Shown here: one piece after another, positions 45,424 through 57,979 of the stretch
Layout: each line of letters begins with the position of its first letter
How positions within the stretch are numbered: the first letter of the stretch is position 1
The notes under the pieces: generated by a model
The model's input: the letters and a program-made list of their open reading frames with translations, nothing else
Told to the model about the DNA's origin: nothing
Database searches by the model: none
Position numbers and translations under genes: made by a program
Assembly: GCA_033439685.1 (NCBI GenBank)
Contig: JAUEDM010000003.1
Coordinates: forward strand, 1,146,001 to 1,210,000
Length of the DNA: 64,000 bases
DNA from: Apodospora peruviana
Lineage: Eukaryota; Ascomycota; Sordariomycetes; Sordariales; Lasiosphaeriaceae
Direction of reading: 5' to 3'

Positions 45424-48376
45424 TCAAAACACACTCACACCCCCTTTAAACTCCCCACCACCGACAGCCTTTACCCTTGACCCGATATCCAACGGACTGC
45501 CCTCAAATACAACAAAATGCCCCTCATCTGCCTTCGGCTGTTTCTCCAGCCCCAACATCTTGTACACATTCCCACTAATCAGGTCCAGCGCTCCCTTCTC
45601 TGTCAACCGCCCGCCGCCGTTACGGTACGCGATGCCCGCCAACAGACCCAAGTCCCGAACGATGTAGTCCTCCTCGAGCCCGATGGCTGTCACCACGCCC
45701 GCGTCTACCAAACGGTCGATCGCCGTGCCGTTGGTGAGCGGAGCACCGGTCAAAGCGCGCCGTTCGGCCCAGGTGTTGGCGTACGACTGCAGCGGGGCGA
45801 GCACGACACCGACTTTTGCTTCCGCGAGCTCCTCGGCCAGCAGCCAAGACTCGGCGCCACCAATGATCACGACTCGAATCGCCCAGCCGGAGGTTGCCTC
45901 ATAGAGCTCGGACTGGATCTTGAGGACTGCGGCGATGGCGTCTGCACTGTGAGCGGTAATCAACAGCGGTAGACTGCCGTTGATGACTTTCTTCAGGAAG
46001 CTGGCCTCGGAGTACGCCTCAGCAGTTGATGTGGCCGCTGCTGAGGACTGATTGGCTGCGGCGGCTTCAAGCAGTTTACGACGGAGCGCACCAACGGCGG
46101 CAGACAAGGACGGAGTCCCCTCGCCTCTCTTAGCGGGCGTGTCCAGTGTGTAGTGGACTCCGACGTCGCTAGCAAAGACGGCCCCGTTATCAAGAGCAGT
46201 AACGGCACCGGTCAGGAATCCAACACTGGTGCCGTGATGTGTGCCGGCGCTGGAGAACTTGGGGGCCGAGATGGCCTTTGTGACACCGTACTTGTACGAC
46301 ACGTGCAGTTTCTTGACATCGAGCAGGAGGCCATCCTCAGCACGGCTGAAGACATTCACGTTGGGCCCATTATCGGTGTCCTTTTCCATGTCGATCCCGT
46401 TCAGACCGAGCGTAGAACCCAGTGCGGTGAAAGACTCGGTGAGGTGGCCGTTCATAAGCTCGACGATGGGAATATTTGACTTGGCAGAAGCTTGCAGCTC
46501 CGTGTCACAACGACCGATACAGGTGATCTTCCCTTCGGACACCACGACATTGTACGTCTTCCCGTCCTCGGCTAGCCCCTGAGGCTCCCTGTCATCGAGC
46601 AGGACCTTGGCAACGCCAGTGAAGATGACGTCGGCCATGACTACTGGCTCCTCTACAATCTCGGAGAGGCTTTCGTCCGGCACAATCAGTTCTGGAGCGG
46701 GCTTACGCAGCTCGACCGGGTCCTTGAGCTGAGCAGTTCCATCGATCCAGACCTGGACAGGCACCGCGCCGACACTGAGCGGGTCGCTGTCCCAGACCAC
46801 GATGTCGGCGTCAAATCCAGGCTTGACCTTGCCCAGTCTCTGTCCAAACCCGAGGCGCTCGGCCGGCGCTGTGGTGACGGCCGCCAAAGCGGCATGGTAT
46901 GGCAATCCATACTTATATCCTTTGGCAGCCTCAAATAGAACGTGCTGAGCGTTGGTAACCGGATTGTCACTGACGTAGATGGGTGTCAAGCCGTTATCAT
47001 AAAGGTACTTCCCAGCATACTCTGACGCTATGTAAGCCTCGGCCTTGTACCACATATTGTCGGCAAAGAGGGCGGATGCTGGGGGAGTTCCTCCGTAAGC
47101 GCGTTTCAGAATCTGTTCAGAATGTTAACAACTATTACAACGGAATCTCCGCTGGGGAAAAGAAGCAAGGACTCACCTCGGGAACGAGGTAAGTCTGATG
47201 GGCGTGGTGGAAAGCTCGAATGATGAACTTGAACTCATTGGTGTGATCAATAAAGGCCTCTAGATCAGGTATCGTGTAGCAATGCACGTTCAGATGCACC
47301 TGCCCGCGTAACAGAGCAGCGAGTGACTCCCAGCGTATCTCCTGGGGTAGATATCCTTTCACGTTCTGCACACCAACAGCAGCAACCGCGTCGCACCAGT
47401 CATCTTGTTCATGGATGTACTTTGATGCCTGCTCAAATGCGTGGCGGAACTCCCAGCTTTCACCCATGCGACTGGTCGGACCGTGCTCGCCGTATTTGCC
47501 GTAGACGCGCTTCGGGTTCTCGCCGCAGGCCATTTTCATGAAGCGCCAGTTGCGGTCAGGGTCGGCAAGCATATCTTCGGCGCTGGTCTCGTTGCGTCCA
47601 TCCGGCTTCCCCACAGCGTGCTTGAAAACGTACGCCTCGCCGCCCATGTTGTTGGCAGAGCCCGGCAAGATCAAGCTAGTAGTCACACCACCGGACTTGA
47701 TGACCTGGATCTGGTGGTCGCCGGGCTGCATGGCGTCGATGGATCTGACATAAGGGGTGATATCAGAACCGCCCTCGTTGGAGTCTTCCCAACCAACAAG
47801 CTCTGGGAGTGGGCCTACTCCGGCATGACTGTGCATGTCAATGATGCCAGTCGTGAGTGGGCGGCCATGGGCCTCAAAGACAATGGTGTCGTCGGCAACG
47901 CTCGACAGGGCGATCGAGTTCTCGACGCGCTTTATGAGGCCGTGCTCCATGAACACGTCTGCCTTGATCCAGCTGTAGCCTTTGCCCTTTCGAGCATCCT
48001 CGGCCGAGGTGCCCTTTGCGGGCTCGCCAACCCAGACGGTGGCATTCTTGATCAAGGTTGGCGCGTGCCCGTCGATGTAGCGGGCGTTCTTGTCGCGGCC
48101 GGGACCAATCGGGTCCTGCGGCTTCTGGCGCAGCTTGCTGCAGGTGGCCAGGTCCTCGTGAAGCCGCTTCACTGAAAGGCCATGGGCGGTAATATCTGGG
48201 TTTGTGGAGGCTGCTGAGGATGACGAGAGCTGCCTGAACTGTGCGTAGGCGATGAATGCCAAACAACCGATGGCCAGAAATCGGAGCGTCTTTGATCTCC
48301 GCAACTTGCCCCGCCGCCAGCGCGAGACCTCAGGGACGACGCTATACGATGGTGGTAGGCCGGTCTTGTCGTCCAT
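45424..48376 (-). CDS. Membrane-anchored amidohydrolase-family protein
   Basis: Exons 47177-48376 and 45424-47112 with a 64-nt intron (donor GTGAGT) give 962 aa. A short basic cytoplasmic tail (about 1-30) precedes one membrane span (about 31-47), which suggests a type II protein with the enzyme in the secretory lumen or outside. The metal-dependent amidohydrolase barrel has the HxH motif in GIIDMHSHAGV (His about 182 and 184), further His-containing strands (HCYTIPDLEAF, RAFHHAHQTY) and a late SDNP Asp. The imidazolonepropionase/dihydroorotase-type GKVKPGFDADIVVWDSDPL follows. The long C-terminal half is Ala-rich with a second alpha/beta region. The substrate (cyclic amide, peptide or other) cannot be told from sequence. 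It lies near the PKS but nothing links it clearly to that pathway. Confidence 0.85.
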
Positions 48377-49986
48377 CGTTTCTGTCCTCCGGGGTTCAGT
48401 TCCTGTTTATGTTCCGGACAGAAGGGGATTGCACAAAAAGAAGCAGAAGAATAGGTACCTTAGTTTCGGACTTTGAAACAGAGATGGCGGGGAGCTTCGT
48501 GATAAGTCGTCATCAAACACCCAATTGGGAGCTAGTGCGCCAAAACAAGAAGGTGCCCCACCTGAACGACTGCTACAGTGGGATCTACCACTAACAGTCT
48601 GCCCTATGGTTCACAGCGCCTGCGTGTTAGGGCCGTGATAATCATCAATTGCGAGCTGATACGAACGGTGGGGCTTATCCGTCGATACATACCTATCTAT
48701 ATTAGGTGTTGTCGTCAAACTCAGAACCTGTCGTACGGGAACAGTTCACGATGATGACCAATGGTCTTTGGCTCGCGGGAACATGCATTGGTCGTGACCC
48801 GAGGTCCAAAATCCAGGTTCTAATATCAACGCCTCACGGGCACGAACGTCACACTATTTGCAATGATAGGCCATACAAGATCTTACCCAGAGTTGAACAT
48901 ACTACATTTCAGATTCAGTCTTAACTTTAGACAAAGTGTCTCATAATTCTCAAGCCTTATCAAGTCAAGAATCGTCATCATTTCACGATCCCCTCCACAA
49001 ACTCACAATCTAGCAGCAGTTCCATAATATATTAGAGAATGAACATTGAACTTGCAAACAAATCATACTAGTCAGCGGTGAAATCGTCATGAACAACCCT
49101 AAGCAAGATTATTATTACGATTAGATCGATTGAATTTAGGATGCCATGACAGTAGGTTTGTTCCGTCCCAATGCTAGATCTATCTCATCACCAGCAGCAA
49201 CCCATTACTTTTGGTCTCGCAACCTTCTTTCCTCATCCCTCAAGATGGTTTTCCAACTCCCCACCAATAAAAGGTACATGACTTAGTTACTCACTTGGAT
49301 CAAGGTAGGTAGTTGAGCGGCACTGTGCTTGTCACACCTGAATTGCATCAGCGCATCCAGTCTTCAAACCACTTCACCCCTAATCCCCTATCCGTACCTC
49401 ATTCCAACTCTACGACTCACAGTACCTACCTTGACTATCCAGGTCGCGTCAAATGCTTGCCGCAGTTATGACGATGACACCCTCCCCAAACCGCACTCGC
49501 CAACACCAGAAATTTCTAACCAACCCCCTCTTCTACAGACTACGTCTCCATCATCACCCACTCCCGCCGCAGAAATGCATTCTCCTGCACCGTTGTCTAT
49601 CCAAGCCGCGGGAGAAAGTCCAGACCGCCTGCTCTGACAGACAATACTACGCTAGGTCGTACTGTACCGTAGCTCTCCCCGCTCCAGCCGGCCTTCGCCG
49701 CCGCCACCAGCACATGCAAATTTGTGGCACAGTATCGTCTCAAATTTATTTTTCTGCCGCCATTAATTGCGGTTGCCTGCATGGTTCTGCAGTCGTTGTC
49801 GGTATATAGCGTACCGAGCTGGCGGTGGTGTGGTGGACAGTCTGGCGGCGGCGGCGGCGGCGGCAGCAGCACTACTTGCGGGTATGTAGGACGCTTTCTC
49901 GTTGACTGGAGCCTGGAAGCTTTGGTGATGGTGGTGTTGTGGAATCATTACTTTATTTTACTTATTTTTTCCAGTCTATAGAGAGC
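48377..49986. other. Intergenic region
   Basis: About 1.6 kb between the amidohydrolase promoter and the 3' end of the membrane protein gene. A GGC-type triplet repeat near 49849-49868 is the only notable element. No gene supported. Confidence 0.5.
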
Positions 49987-51681
49987 TCATATATGCGGAA
50001 TGTAATTCGTCCAGTCCACCTCGACATACGCCTTGGCAGGCAGCTGCCTCAAGCTGACGCACACCTCAATAATGAGAAACAGTCTCGCTAGGATCAACAA
50101 AAACGTTGACGTGCCAAGTACCACGTCCCAGACCTTGCTGCGGCGCGGGTCGGCATTCGCGTTGACCCATGCCCACAGCAGGTTGTACCGCCCTTGGTAA
50201 CCAAGAAGTCCCATCACACGAACAGCGCCGACGCTTATAGACGACATGGCGGCGAGCATGACTACGGCTATGCGCCACATGGTCTGTTCCGCCTGCGTGG
50301 GAAACTCGTGGTTCCAGCCTGCCAAGTGAATGGACGAGTGGATGAGGGACGGGACGAGTAGAAGAACGACCATCTTTGTCGGGAGCCGGACGGCCATGAT
50401 TGAGTCGTCGGGGATGCGCCTGGCCGGTGTTTGCGTCCAGGTTGTGACGGTGTGCGTTGTGGTGTGTGGTGGGTTGGTAGTGGTCTCCTCTTCTATCCTG
50501 GTTATAGCATCATCCTCTTCGTTTTCCGCAGCCCCAGTCTTTTTATTATTCGTTGTATCCACCTGTATTTCGGTTATAATATTCCCCGTCTTCTCGTTTT
50601 GCGCTGTCTCGGGTTTGTTGTCGTCCGTCGTCTCCTTTCCATCTGTCTTTGGAGACACGACCAACGTCGACGCCCGGCTAGAAAGCGGAGAGATAAGCGC
50701 CTTCTCGTCTGTCCCCCTTTGGCCAAACCATAGAGGTCTCGGCTCCTCAAATATCGAGGACGACGCGGTGTCCAACCTCAAGGATTCTGGTCCTTGGTTT
50801 CCGTTCCACTGCGGCAACTCGAGCTCGGTCACCTCCATCTTGCGTGCACCACGCTCAAGGTCGTAGTTCTGAAACACACTCCGTCGTTTCCAGTGCTGAG
50901 TCGACTTCTCGACAAAATCCATTGGCGTGTCGGTCCACAGCACGTCATCCGGGTATCCAGCGTCGGCACGGATCCTGGACATGGTCGTCTCACAGCGCAG
51001 AACAGTCGGGGTGCCTACATGCTGGGGCTTCCGCCACCAAAAGAAGTAGGACATGACGGTCGAGATGACAAACGCCAGAGTGAACAACTCGAGGGGCGAG
51101 AGTGGGAGCTTCTGCGAGGTCCTGGCTATGGCCTGGATGAATATCCATGCGCTCTGCAGCAGGGCAAGCCCCTTGGCAAAGACATCCGCTTTGGACTTGT
51201 CCCAGATCTCTTCCCTCGTGATGGCCGGAAGCGGTATGTACCCTCGCGAGACGAGATAGTGCACCGATGTTGCGTTGATGGGAAACGCTTCGAGATCGGG
51301 TGTCTCGAGAACAAAACCCCCTCCGTTGGCATAGAATGCGTGCACTATGCTCCATGACTGCGAATTCGTCAACTCCTTCATCTGCCGCACCGACTTCTTG
51401 GCGCTATCCCACTGCGCCGCGGCGACGAGCGTCAGGAAATCGGGCGCCGTGACTGACACCAAGCCCCAGCGGGCCCTCCTCCAGAAGATGCGGCTGTCCG
51501 ACTCGCCCCCTGCGGGCACGTTGAGGTGGACGACGGTCCATATCGCCGCAACAAGAACGACGACACAGCCGTAGACGATGTCGAGCGTCCCGCGGTAGCC
51601 GCAGTCATAGACCCATCCCGACACGACCGAGTTCGGGTCTGCGTTTTCGGCAACGTTGGAATTGCCCCCGCCGCCGGACAT
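49987..51681 (-). CDS. Multi-pass integral membrane protein, fungal conserved, 564 aa
   Basis: Single exon. After a short Gly/Asn-rich N-terminus comes CGYRGTLDIVYGC and a hydrophobic span (about 31-52), then an amphipathic region with FWRRARWGLVSVTAPDFLTLVAAAQW. Another span lies about 207-225 (LFTLAFVISTVMSYFFWW), then a long polar, Thr/Glu/Lys-rich loop (about 300-420). The C-terminal third holds three more spans. This layout matches a large family of uncharacterised filamentous-fungal membrane proteins that share the GT-DI-W/Y and VHLNVP motifs at the first span. Function unknown. No signal peptide. Confidence 0.8.
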   Translation of the reverse strand: MSGGGGNSNVAENADPNSVVSGWVYDCGYRGTLDIVYGCVVVLVAAIWTVVHLNVPAGGESDSRIFWRRARWGLVSVTAPDFLTLVAAAQWDSAKKSVRQMKELTNSQSWSIVHAFYANGGGFVLETPDLEAFPINATSVHYLVSRGYIPLPAITREEIWDKSKADVFAKGLALLQSAWIFIQAIARTSQKLPLSPLELFTLAFVISTVMSYFFWWRKPQHVGTPTVLRCETTMSRIRADAGYPDDVLWTDTPMDFVEKSTQHWKRRSVFQNYDLERGARKMEVTELELPQWNGNQGPESLRLDTASSSIFEEPRPLWFGQRGTDEKALISPLSSRASTLVVSPKTDGKETTDDNKPETAQNEKTGNIITEIQVDTTNNKKTGAAENEEDDAITRIEEETTTNPPHTTTHTVTTWTQTPARRIPDDSIMAVRLPTKMVVLLLVPSLIHSSIHLAGWNHEFPTQAEQTMWRIAVVMLAAMSSISVGAVRVMGLLGYQGRYNLLWAWVNANADPRRSKVWDVVLGTSTFLLILARLFLIIEVCVSLRQLPAKAYVEVDWTNYIPHI

Positions 51682-54610
51682 GGTCCTTTTGTGATGTGTT
51701 GGTGATCACGATCGACGGAAGCGAGGTGTTTGGTGTTTCGTCGTGATGATCTGCGAGAATAAATGATCTGTCACATCTCAACTCTCCTTGGCTCGTCTCA
51801 CTGAAAGAAGGCAGAAGAAGGGAATGAGGGTTGAAACTTGTAAAGGGATGGGACTGAAACGAGTGATTGCCCAACGCCCTATAAGGGAATGAAAAGGGAG
51901 AAAAACGAAGGTGAAGAGAATATGGAAAGTCTTTAAGCTTCTTCGCTTACACATTACTCGCCGTCCCGTCCCGTCTCTGGTGTGCACACCGGACCAGCTT
52001 GTCAAACACAACAAACCCGCCGACCCTGCTAGTATACTATGTATGCTAAACCCCTTTCATGTTCTTTTCTCCATATCACCCACCTCAAACCTGGAAAATA
52101 AGCACTATCATGGCCATATGGGGATTAGATACCCTGTACGGAGTTGCTAGCATACATACCGATGACCGATGACTGCCGCAGCCTCCACCCATCCCAAAGC
52201 TTCACATCGAATTTTCGATTACAAAGGTACTGAACTTTTGCATCGTCTACCGCGTGCTTGGCTGTAGAAGGATTCTTTGCCGACTTTGGAGGCTTGCCAA
52301 GCGATTTAGGGTGCGGTAGGGCTGGGGCGCTAAAGCCTCTGTTCCTGGTCAGGGGTAATTATGATGCGACATGTTGATGAGATGGCACGGATGCGTCGGG
52401 TGGGTACCGTAGGTAAGATTCTAAGTGATGCGAGACAAGTTGATGAAAGAGATAAGAGACCGACCCCCGCCGTCAGCGACTTGAAGCTGAAATGTGCGCC
52501 TTGATAGCAATACTGGTTATGCCGCGGAAGCGTCGACCCAGTTTTTTTATGGTTGTGTGCAGATCCCCCTTTCCTTGATTCTTTCCAGTTCCATCTGGAC
52601 GAGGTTGTGGTTTGTCGTGAACAAGACCAGGAGAATTTACGCGCTGTAAGTGCTCTTATTAGTGGAACCCGCTCAAACTTCAAGGGTCCAAGGAGCAATA
52701 GGCTCCACTAACAACCATCGTTTTCCTTTTTAGTCCTCCGTGTCATGTCCCATCGCGCCTCAGCTCGCTTATCGCGGCGCCGAACGTTCTGGTCATACCT
52801 CTAAAAAGACTACGAGAGGCTTCTGCTTTTGCTTCAAGATGCATCAGTTGACTTTCTGGGAGCAGGCAGGTGAGTGAGTTCTAGAACATCATTCCGTCGC
52901 AGCCCATAAACATGCGATGTCTGGGCGGACAAACCGATTTCCAATCCGATGGAGAGTTTGGTTTTAACCAGAGTCCGAGTGCAAGATACAGCCAAACAGG
53001 GAAAGGCGTCCAGGTCGATGGGAACCTACCTACACTACCTCACACGTGGACCTTTCCGGAAAAGCAAAGTGGTCTCTATGCATTTCCGCTTTGTAGTATT
53101 AAAGTGTGGCTGTTCAACTGGTACGCTAACATCGCGTGTAAAAAGAGCGATTAATTAACTGCAAGTGGATCTTTGGAACCCAAATCTAAGATCATTTTGC
53201 CGACCTGCCTCCCCATATATGTTTCAGAATTATGGACTCTATCCGTTCGCGTTTTTGATGACCAGAGCGGGCAAACCCAGAGCCCAGCCGACGATGGCCA
53301 GGCACTGGAAATCCGAAATCCTACAAGTTTCTCATCGGGTCCTTGTTCCCTGCCGAGTTGCATGCTCTGAGTGACCAGAATAGAATCCGAACTACCCGAC
53401 CCGACCCCGGCCCGTATGTTTGCCCGTGTCTCTTTCCTTCTCCAAAATGTTTCTAAGTACCTTAGGTCCCCAAAACTTGAAGAAAAAAAAGGTGTCCGAT
53501 TTGATTAGGGTTCGGAAAAAAACGGGGTTTTCGATAAAGTCCGGTTTTTTTTTTAAAAATCCGAACCCTAGATTTGACTCCAGGCTACTATCAAAAGTAC
53601 ACTGACGAATCGCGGCGCTGCATTCAAACTTCGGCACGTCAAGTCCCGCTCAGTGATATGTCCCCATTCCGTTAGATCGTTTCCCTCATTCATTTGTCTT
53701 TCCAGTTCAATAGGAATCCGAGCGGCCACTGTGGTATGTATTCCTTACGCGTACAACTCAGATAGTTCTGTGGTATCGTATCCCGGGAACCGAGATGGTC
53801 CAATTTCTGACCTTCATGGAGCCTACGAACTGCCGGTTTTGGATCCCCGCTCAGGTCAACATGGTTTCTTTGCATGACTGACAGATCTGGGGACTCAATC
53901 TGAACAACAATGCATACCCTTTTTTTTAAAAAAAAAAAAAAAAACAAGGCATCCAGATATCACGGGCTGCTAGAAACGGCAACTCTGACTGAGCATGTAA
54001 TGACACAAAACAAAAAATGCAAGAAAGGGGCAGCTGAATCGACTGCAACTCAGCATGACCGTCAGCATCACAGCAGCAGCTCGGAAAAGAAAACGACTTA
54101 CAGTCGCAGCTGACTCAACGCACAACGCAAATGTCATCATTCTATGTAGGTACCCATAATTGCTGACCACCACCTTCAGCGCCGGTGGCGTTCGATGATC
54201 ATGCAACGTTTGTCACTTACCCCAAGTCCAGAGTACGCTACGGCGGTATTCTACCAGTAAGATCACCCGGGTCTACCGGCACTCGGACTTTGGTTGCACT
54301 ACTGGCGGGGTGGCAGCAGGGCGCGACAGCAATCTTGATCATCGTGTGGCAGCGCAACTTCATAGAATATGTTGAGAATGTGCTTCCATTGAATGAACCT
54401 CATCCTATCATCTGTCGTTGTTGCTATGTAAGATATGGCGATGATTGCTCTCAGTCCTTCCCCTCCGCCTCAGCGTCCCATCTCCAGTTCCACCAGCCAT
54501 CAACACTCGCCACACCAGACCATAGTACCGTTACTGCCTACGGTAGTCTAGCGTTCCGATAACCAACCATCCAGTCCCCCATCCCATCATGTGAGATGAC
54601 CAACATCAAT
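51682..54610. other. Gene-poor region, 2.9 kb
   Basis: No protein gene supported. It holds an inverted repeat at 53506-53571, an A17 run at 53928-53944 next to T7, and otherwise short unsupported open frames on both strands. Confidence 0.5.
53506..53571. repeat. Inverted repeat, possible hairpin
   Basis: TAGGGTTCGGA at 53506-53516 is the reverse complement of TCCGAACCCTA at 53560-53570, with an A/T-rich spacer holding poly-A and poly-T tracts that could extend the stem. It could be a foldback remnant of a mobile element or a chance palindrome. No coding content. Confidence 0.6.
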
Positions 54611-56004
54611 CTAGTAAACAGGCTCCGCAAAGCCCATCTCCATCGCCGCTCCGTTCCACACTGTGTAGTACGCCTTGAACAGCGGGCTACCAAACACCCA
54701 CCCGGGTCTCCCGTGGATCGGGTCGCGCGCCTCGATCCCTGGTCCATAATCCGCAAACACGGCCTGGCACGTCTTGTTCGCCGGGTCGATGCCCGGGTAC
54801 ACGCCCAGGTTGAAGAACCGTTTCGGCAGCTTCACCTCCACTGTTTCTCCTCCAGTATTAGCCTTGGGAAAAGAGAACGTAAAGTCTTTGGCGAGCCGGT
54901 CAAGCACGCCGCAGGGCCCGCCCCAAGAACCCAACTCATCAATGGGCACGATATCGGGCGAGATGAGCGCATACAGCGCGCGCGTGGTTTGCGGGTCAGG
55001 TGTGAACATGATCGCGCCGCCTGTATCCAGGAGCGCGTAACCCGTCGCCGGCGCCGTCGTATTATCAGTCGTTGTCAAGAAGAACTGCTGCCCACCAACG
55101 GAGACAGATACGAGTTCTGCGACCCAAGTGCCCTTGTACCCACTCAACTCCCTATCCAGCCGCGCAGTTTTCAGGGTGCTTTTTCTTAAACGACGTTCAT
55201 CAATGCCTCCAAGCGTAAGTTCCCCCCCTTTCTTACATAACGGCTTCAACGACAGCCCAAACTCAGGCTCTCTCCCAAGCCGGCCGGCCTCGAACAGATT
55301 CCAATACAGCGGCGTGAATCCCGGCAACGTAGTGTAGTTCCCCTCAGCCCAACGAACCGTCGAGTTGGACGGAAATCCCAAAATCCCGTCGATGCCCGGC
55401 TGGCTGGCCAGCCCAGGAGTGTAGCCATGACACAACAGGAACTGCTGGTCAACTGGGTGCACGCCAATATTCGCAAACGAGATGCGGTCCGTCACGACGG
55501 TGCAGTTGGCCGACTGGGACTCGGGCAGGGGCACGGTGTCGCCGCCTGACCCGAACTGCGTGTCGAACTCCACGCCGGGCGAGTTGCGGAAGGTCTGTGA
55601 TCTGGACGAGTCGAAGAGGTGTTGGTCTTTGCCGCAGGACGTGCAGCCCTTTTTGGGAATCAGGAGGCCGGTGGAGCCCGTATCGATGAGGACGTTGCTG
55701 CAAGTATGTTAGCTTCTTCTTGTGCGTGTATGGTGGCATGATCGAGACAGGCAGTGACTTACAACTTCTGCGGCGGTGTGCCGACCGCTATGGTGGTATA
55801 CCACTGGAGATCGGTCTTGTACTTGCCGTGGTTGCGGGCAGTGGTTGTCTTGAACCAGTCGGTCAGTGGCACATTGAAGGGTCCCCCCCCTCCATGGCCT
55901 GCCACATCTTCGCGAGTAGGCACGAGATCGTCTCGGTAGCCCAGAGTAGCTGCCGAGCAGCAGAGCGAGAAGCCCAGTGCGAGTACCGTAAAACTGTGCT
56001 TCAT
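54611..56004 (-). CDS. Secreted pepsin-like aspartic protease (family A1)
   Basis: Exons 55763-56004 and 54611-55697, with a 65-nt intron (donor GTAAGT), give 442 aa. Residues 1-19 are a signal peptide. A short pro-region with an Asp/Arg-rich start leads to the conserved YTTIAVGTPPQK flap approach. The two catalytic motifs are DTGST (Asp about 86) and DTGGA (Asp about 305). The second differs from the usual DTGT/S-S by Gly-Ala after DTG, which is tolerated in several fungal A1 proteases. Cys pairs (GCTSCG, and others) and N-glycosylation sites are present. There is no clear C-terminal GPI signal, so it is probably freely secreted. It likely degrades external protein at acid pH. Confidence 0.92.
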
Positions 56005-57076
56005 TGTATAAAGTTGTGATGAGATGTGGTCGGGTTGAAGTCAATGGCGCGATGTGTTGGCCCAAGCTGACGGAAAGAGAAACTAGCAGGATTGAGTCTT
56101 TTGAAGACCGGGGATTTGTACTTGTCAAAGGGTCTCGATAGATTCTATGAGATATAAAAAGAAATCAGAAAGAAACAAGATATTCTAATGATGCACGACG
56201 TCGTTGACAGTGTATTCCTCCACCCCACCACTGTCGGCCTCATCCACCTTCACGAGACAACACGAGAAGCCACAATGCTACAGGAGACCGGGACGGGAGC
56301 TATGAACATTGGCAGCGCTTCCTGTTCTCCAATTTATCAGTTCGTAGTGGGGTGCATCGTTGGCCATGTGTCCGCCATGTGTGCAGTGCACTCAACTGGC
56401 ATTTTTCCAGAATAATGACTTGTCAAGTTGGCGTATGTGGCTGAGGATGAGACGACAATACTAAGCACACCACACCGCTAGAATGGTGTCTCAAGGGGGG
56501 ATGGAAAACTCGTGAAGTAAATAATTATGGCGTTGTAGCCACGTGAACTGCCAGGGGAACAATGCCAAGGCCAAGGGCACTGTTAGCATTGTCCCTCAAA
56601 ACACAAACATCCAATTGGACCCATCGCTGATGACAACGCCCGAAAAAGGAAAGTAAAGAAAAGGAATACAAATATACACAACGTCGACTGTCCTCTGGAT
56701 ATCTCATGTGTAAACCGTCGCAAGCAAACATGTCGTCTTTTGCATCTCCACTGCCAAATATGCAGTGTGAGTGCGGGGAAATCAGAAGTTTGAAACAGCT
56801 GAGGCTCGACAGTGTGAAATGCGCATGCTGTATACAAAAATAGCGCCAATGCGTCAGACGTGTCGAACAGAACCTAACCGATATCCATGACACACGAAGC
56901 TGCGAAGGGCCCCAAGCCGAACAGATCTCGTAGATTAGGTATATAGTGGGCTGGTTGCAAGAGGTTGCCGACTTTCTCGTATTTCCCCTTCCCCGGTCCA
57001 AGCTTTTCCCGCCTATTTCTTTTCATCTCTCGTTTCTCCTCTTCCATTCTGCGGCCCCTCATTTCTCGGCCCATCT
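56005..57076. other. Intergenic region
   Basis: Promoter of the aspartic protease on the left and 3' flank of the Cys-rich membrane protein on the right. No gene supported. Confidence 0.5.
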
Positions 57077-57979
57077 TCATTTCCTGTCGGTATCCGGCCA
57101 TCCGCCCTGTGGTTTGTCGGCCGGGTATGGCGGGGCTCCATGTTGTATTGGTGTGCTGTCGAGCATTGCGACACCTCCGGCATCATTCCCCGAGAGTTCG
57201 GCAACGTATGGGGAACCGAGCTCGGACGGCACTGTCTGGTAACCTTGCTGGAACCCATGGCCGGTCTGCGGTGATCCGTTGAAGCCGTAGCCTGAATGGG
57301 GTGACATGTGCGCTACATAAGTCGCGCGTTAGCATGGTGGTTTGTTTGACACGAATTTTGGGAGGGAATTCCCCTTACCTGGATGTGGGCTGTAGTTTGG
57401 GTTTGGACTGCCGGCTTTGTAGTCTTGGCTGTGCATCCCGTCTGCCGATGAGGGTTTGTGCGCCTCGGCCGCCCTCTTTTGGTTGGCACGCCTTCTCAAG
57501 AACCAAAGAGCTCCTAGGATAATCGCAATGCCGGCGATAACTCCTATGACGATTCCCGCAATTGCGCCGCCTCCCAACTTGTTGTTTTTGCTCGTCGACA
57601 CACCGGCATTGTCAATGAACTGTTGCCGCAACGTTGGGTCTGCATTGAGCTTAGCGGCTGTGAGGTTTCCGTCGGGACAGCTTCCGTGCGCACACGGATT
57701 GCTCCTGCAACAGCCCATGAAGGGCGGTTTCGTCGCCGAACATGTGTACCACAATGGTGTACCAGCGCCAGGCTCACTGTCGTCACAGTCCTCCAAGGGA
57801 ATCTTACTGTACTGGACGGACGAGAACGAGGCCGGTCGCAGTCTTTCCGTCGGGCAGTTACCCGATCCGTCTCCGCATGGGTTGGTGGTGCAGCAGCCGA
57901 TGAACTCGACCTTGGTGTCCTGGCAGATGTAGAATGCGCCGCCGGACGGGCAGGTCAAACCAAGTCCGTCTTGTGCCAT
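57077..57979 (-). CDS. Single-pass membrane protein with two Cys-rich NPC modules
   Basis: Exons 57379-57979 and 57077-57312, with a 66-nt intron, give 278 aa. The protein has two related extracellular modules of the form C-x-FxGCC-x-NPC-x-G-x-CP (about 10-45 and 65-105), each with six or more cysteines. A short linker and a strong membrane span (about 135-158, GGAIAGIVIGVIAGIAIILG) followed by RRR come next. The cytoplasmic tail is Gly/Pro/Ser/Tyr-rich. There is no cleavable signal peptide from the chosen ATG, so the span probably acts as a reverse anchor with the Cys modules outside. The frame is open for about 40 codons upstream of this ATG without another Met. Surface or cell-wall-stress-sensor-like layout; function unknown. 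Confidence 0.75.

Noticed and set aside
47441..48175. 244-codon plus-strand frame opposite the amidohydrolase first exon
   Set aside because: Antisense shadow of a well supported gene.
49849..49868. GGC triplet repeat as part of a coding region
   Set aside because: Surrounding frames are short and the region is between two well defined genes; treated as a non-coding microsatellite.
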